NCBI GenBank assembly: GCA_033782935.1
Contig: JAWQEG010001230.1
Location: forward strand, 62,001 to 126,000
From: Petrolisthes cinctipes
Taxonomy: Eukaryota; Arthropoda; Malacostraca; Decapoda; Porcellanidae
Length of the DNA: 64,000 nt
Direction of reading: 5' to 3'
How positions within the stretch are numbered: position 1 is the first letter of the stretch; the number at the start of each line of letters is the position of its first letter. A model generated the notes under the pieces. The model searched no databases and was not told where the DNA came from. It saw only the letters and a program-made list of their open reading frames with translations. The position numbers and the translations under genes are program-made. Below are positions 60,051 through 64,000 of this stretch, piece by piece.

Positions 60051-63000
60051 TGCATCTTCTGTACCCGTTTATATCTCAAATTCAGGCTCAAAACACCCGA
60101 AAAATCGATATTTTTGGGTCCCAGATGCGATCTGTACATGCCTACTCCGTGTTAATGTATTTTCAAAATACAGGCCCAAAATATGCTGAAAATCTATATA
60201 TTAGGTGCCCAAAGTCAATATGTGTATGCATCTTCTGTACCCGTCTATATCCCAAATTCAGGTTCAAAACACCAGAAAATTCGGTATTTTTTGGTCACAG
60301 AAGCGATCTGTACATGCCTACTCCTTGCTAGAATTTTTTCAAGATACAGACCCAAAACATGCTCAAAATCGATATTTTTGGTGCAAAAAGTCGATATGTG
60401 CATGCATCCTCTGTACCCGGTTATATCCCGAATTCTGGGTCAAAACCCCCGAAAATTTGATATTTTTGGGTCCCAGAAGCGATCTGTACGTGTCTACTCC
60501 GTGTTAGAGTATTTTAAAAATACAGGCCCAAAACATGCTCAAAATCGATATTTTGGGTGCCCAAAGTCGATATGTGCATGCATCTTCTGTACCGGTTTAT
60601 ATCTCAAATTCAGACTCAAAAGACCCGAAAATTCGATATTTTTGGGTCCCCTAAGCGATCTGTACATGCCTACTCCGTGTTAGAGTATTTTCAAAATACA
60701 GGCCCAAAACATGCTCAACATCGATATTTTAGGTGCAAAAAGTCGATATGTGCATGCATCTTCTGTACCCGTTTATATCTCAAATTCAGGCTCAAAACAC
60801 CCAAAATATCGAAATTTTGGGTCCCAGAAGCGATCTGTACATGTCTACACCGTGCTATAGTATTTTCAAAATACAGGACCAAAACATGCTGAAAATCGAT
60901 ATTTTAGGTGCCCAAAGTCGATACGTGCATGCATCTTCTGTATCCGTTCATATCTCAAATTCAGGCTCAGAACACCCTAAAAATCGATTTATTTGGGTTC
61001 CAGAAGCAATCTGTACGTGTCTACTCCGTGTTAGAGTATTTTAAAAATACAGGCCCAAAACATGCTCAAAATCGATATTTTGGGTGCCCAAAGTCGATAT
61101 GTGCATGCATCTTCTGTATCCGTCTATATCCCAAATTCAGGCTCAAAACACCCGAAAATTCGATAATTTTGGGTCCCAGAAGCGATCTGTACATGCCTAC
61201 TCCGTGTTAGAGTATTTTCAAAATACAGGCCTAAAACATGCAGAAAATCGATATTTTAGCAGCCCAAAGTCAATATGTGTATGCATCTTCTGTACCCGTC
61301 TATATCCCAAATTCAGGTTCAAAACACTCGAACATTTGATATTTTTGGGTCCCAGAAGCAATCTGTACATGCCTACTTCTTGCTAGAATGTTTTCAAGAT
61401 ACAGACCCAAAACATGCTCAAAATCGATATTTTAGGTGCAAAAAGTCGAAATGTGCATGCATCTTCTGTTCCCGTTTATATCTCAAATTCAGGCTCAAAA
61501 CACCCGAAAAGTCGATATTTTTGGGTCCCGGAAGCAAACTGTACATGCCTACTCCGTGTTAATGTATTTTCAAAATACAGGCCCAAAAAATGCTGAAAAT
61601 CTATATTTTAGGTGCCCAAAGTCAATATGTGTATGCATCTTCTGTACCCGTCTATATCCCAAATTCTGGATCAAAACACCAGAAAATTCGGAATTTCTGG
61701 GTCCCAGAAGCGACCTGTACATGCCTACTCCTTCCTAGAATGTTTTCAAGATACAGACCGAAAACATGCTTAAAATCGATATTTTAGGTGCAAAAAGTCG
61801 ATATGTGCATGCATCTTCTGTACCCGTTTATATCTCAAATTCAGGCTCAAAACACCCAAAAAATCGATATTTTTGTGTCCTAGAAGCGATCTGTACATGT
61901 CTACACCGTGCTATAGTATTTTCAAAATACAGGCCCAAAACATGCTCAAAATCGATATTTTAGGTGCAAAAAGTCAAAATGTGCATGCATCTTCTGTACC
62001 CGTTTATATCTCAAATTCAGGTTCAAAACACCAGAAAATTCGATAATTTTGGGTCCCAGAAGCGATCTGTACATGCCTACTCCTTGCTAGAATTTTTTCA
62101 AAATACAGACCCAAAACATGCTAATAATCGATATTTTAGGTGCAAAAAGTCGATATGTGCATGCATCTTCTGTACCCGTTTATATCTCAAATTCAGGCTC
62201 AAATCTCCGAAAATTCGATATTTTTGGGTCCCTTAAGCGATCTGCACATGCCTACTCAGTGCTAGAATGTTTTTAAAATACAGGCTTAAAACATGCTATA
62301 AATCGATATTTTAGGTGTGAAAAGTCGATATGTGCATGCATCTTCTGTACCCGTATATATCTCAAATTCAGGCTCAAAACACCAAAAAAATCGATATTTT
62401 TGTGTCCCCGAAGCGATCTGTACATGCCTACTCCGTGTTAGAGTATTTTCAAAATACAGGCCCAAAACATGCTCAAAATCGATATTTTAGGTGCCAATCA
62501 GTCGATATGTGCATGCATCTTCGGTATCCGTCTATATCCCAAATTCAGGTTCAAAACACCCGAAAATTCGATAATTTTGGGTCCCAGAAGCGATCTGTAC
62601 ATGCCTACTCCTTGCTAGAATTTTTTCAAGATACAGACCCAAAACATGTTCAAAATCGATATTTTAGGTGCAAAAAGTCGATATGTGCATTCATCGTCTG
62701 TACCTGGTTATATCCCAATTTCTGGCTCAAAACACCCGAAAATTCGATATTTTTGGGTCCCAGAAGCGATCTGTACATGCCTACTCAGTGCTAGAATATT
62801 TTCAAATTATACGCCCAAAACATACTAAAAATCGATATTTTGGGTGCCAAAGTCGATATGTGCATGCATCTTCTGTACCCGTTTATATCTCAAATTCAGG
62901 CTCAAAACACCCGAAAAGTCGATATTTTTGGGTCCCGGAAGCAAACTGTACATGCCTACTCTGTGTTAATGTATTTTCAAATTACAGGCCCAAAAAATGA

Positions 63001-63867
63001 TGAAAATCTATATTTTAGGTGCCCAAAGTCAATATGTGTATGCATCTTCTGTACCCGTCTATATCCCAAATTCTGGTTCAAAACACCAGAAAATTCGGAA
63101 TTTCTGGGTCCCAGAAGCGACCTGTACATGCCTACTCCTTCCTAGAATGTTTTCAAGATACAGACCCAAAACATGCTTAAAATCGATATTTTAGGTGCAA
63201 AAAGTCGATATGTGCATGCATCCTCTGTACCCGGTTATATCCCAAATTCTGAGTCAAAAATCCCGAAAATTCGATATTTTTGGGTCCCAGAAGCGATCTG
63301 TACATGTCTACACCGTGCTATAGTATTTTCAAAATACAGGCCCAAAACATGCTGAAAATCGATATTTTAGCTGCCCAAAGTCAATATGTGTATGCATCTT
63401 CTGTACAAGTCTATATCCCAAATTCAGGTTCAAAACACTCAAAAATTCGATTTTTTTGGGTCCCAGAAGCAGTCTGTACATGCCTACTTCTTGCTAGAAT
63501 GTTTTCAAGATACAGACCCAAAACATGTTCAAAATCGATATTTTAGGTGCAAAAAGTCGAAATGTGCATGCATCTTCTGTACCCGTTTATATCCCAAATT
63601 CAGGCTCAAAACACCCGAAAATTCGATATTTTTGGGTCCCCTAAGCGATCTGTACATGCCTACTCAGTGCTAGAATATTTTCAAATTATACGCCCAAAAC
63701 ATACTAAAAATCAATATTTTGGGTGCTAAAGTCGATATGTGAATGCATCTTCTGTACCCGTTTATATCTCAAATTCAGGCTCAAAACACCCAAAAAACTG
63801 ATATTTTTGTGTCCCTGAAGCGATCTGTACATGTCTACACCGTGCTAGAGTATTTTCAAAATACAGG
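60051..63867 (+). repeat. Heterogeneous monomers
   Basis: About 22 monomers related to 52-57 kb. 61,582-61,790 recurs at 62,989-63,197 (offset 1,407) and at 53,138. 61,758-62,000 matches 54,369-54,611. A private GGTGCCAATCAGTCG word near 62,493 carries a 1-bp insertion. Confidence 0.72.
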
Positions 63868-64000
63868 CTCAAAACATGCTATAAATCGTTATTTTAGGTG
63901 TCCAAAGTCGATATGTGCATGAATCTTCTGTATCCGTTTATATCTCAAATTCAGGCTCAAAACACCTGAAAATTCGATATTTTTGGGTCCCAGAAGTGAT
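63868..64000 (+). repeat. Partial monomer at right edge
   Basis: 133 bp of a monomer (CTCAAAACATGCTATAAATCG) cut by the window end at AGAAGTGAT, so the array continues to the right. Confidence 0.95.

Larger units (their letters stand above)
1..64000 (+). repeat. Tandem satellite array, ~176-bp monomer, ~363 copies
   Basis: The entire window is a head-to-tail array of one satellite monomer. Landmark words (CAAAACATGCT, TCGATATTTT, TGCATGCATC, GATCTGTACATG) recur every 175-176 bases from first to last line, always on the + strand. Monomer starts, for example 68, 244, 32,396, 32,572, 63,341, 63,517, 63,693 and 63,868, imply about 363 complete monomers averaging 175.8 bp. Composition is about 40% GC. 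Nothing interrupts it: no inverted monomers, no transposon, no unique sequence longer than a few bases. Such arrays are known from eukaryotic centromeres, pericentromeres, subtelomeres and knobs. A near-nucleosomal monomer plus higher-order structure favours a centromeric location, but that is inference. I cannot match it to a named family from memory. Confidence 0.98.

Noticed and set aside
1..64000. CRISPR array (regular repeats)
   Set aside because: There are no short repeats separated by unique spacers. The whole 176-bp unit is repeated and continuous, and no cas-like gene is present.
1..64000. Known satellites such as human alpha satellite or the Arabidopsis/Brassica centromere repeats
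   Set aside because: Monomer length is similar, but no sequence words agree with what I remember of those families, and I could not run a search. A database search of the consensus would be decisive.
1..64000. Intergenic spacer sub-repeats of rDNA or a 5S rRNA gene array
   Set aside because: No rRNA-like conserved segment or internal promoter boxes occur in the monomer, and no genic unit interrupts the array.
1..64000. Tandem repeat inside a retrotransposon or a transposon insertion
   Set aside because: No LTR ends, primer binding site, polypurine tract, coding domain, terminal inverted repeat or target duplication was seen anywhere.
1..64000. Telomeric or interstitial telomere repeats
   Set aside because: TGGGT words occur once per half B but never in short tandem arrays such as TTTAGGG or TTAGGG.

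Overview
The window is one uninterrupted tandem satellite DNA array. From base 1 to base 64,000 the same unit of about 176 bp recurs head-to-tail in one orientation, giving about 363 complete monomers plus a partial one at each edge (1-67 and 63,868-64,000). I see no gene, tRNA, rRNA, transposon, CRISPR array or unique sequence. This implies a eukaryotic genome in a heterochromatic setting. A near-nucleosomal monomer, nested higher-order repeats (HORs) and short dyad symmetry fit a centromeric or pericentromeric array, but a subtelomeric or knob satellite is equally possible. I do not recognise the monomer as a named family and cannot name the species. About 40% GC.

Monomer. Using the phase that starts at CCCAAAACATG, the consensus is 176 bp and splits into two 88-bp halves that align without gaps at about 67% identity. 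The monomer is therefore an old dimer. The second half carries the dyad GTATTTT-C-AAAATAC. The first half carries the self-complementary TGCATGCA. CGAT recurs at 22-bp spacing inside each half. Monomers fall into recurring sequence types, and 175-bp variants come from recurrent 1-bp losses.

Layout. 1-18,200: a two-copy duplication at about 9.3 kb spacing (1-6,880 against 9,315-16,197) built from a 7-mer HOR (1,232 bp) and a 10-mer HOR (1,756 bp). 18,200-30,461: mixed monomers with two separate tandem 5-mer duplications (879 bp near 20.4-22.2 kb, 878 bp near 25.9-27.6 kb). 30,462-40,832: the most regular domain, 59 monomers arranged as 10-monomer cores separated by 3- and 5-monomer spacers. 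40,833-52,065: 10-mer and 9-mer repeats and heterogeneous monomers. 52,066-54,487: an 8-mer repeat. 54,488-58,139: heterogeneous. 58,140-60,050: a 4-mer HOR (704 bp) in about 2.7 copies. 60,051-64,000: heterogeneous, related to 52-55 kb.

Function. No genes act together here. Open frames of 60-182 codons recur with the satellite period and are by-products of a monomer with few stops on the + strand. What the sequence records is how the array evolved: dimerisation of an 88-bp unit, divergence into monomer types, and repeated local amplification of blocks of 4 to 28 monomers by unequal exchange or replication-based copying. Block boundaries and identities were judged by eye and are approximate to tens of bases unless a monomer start is given.
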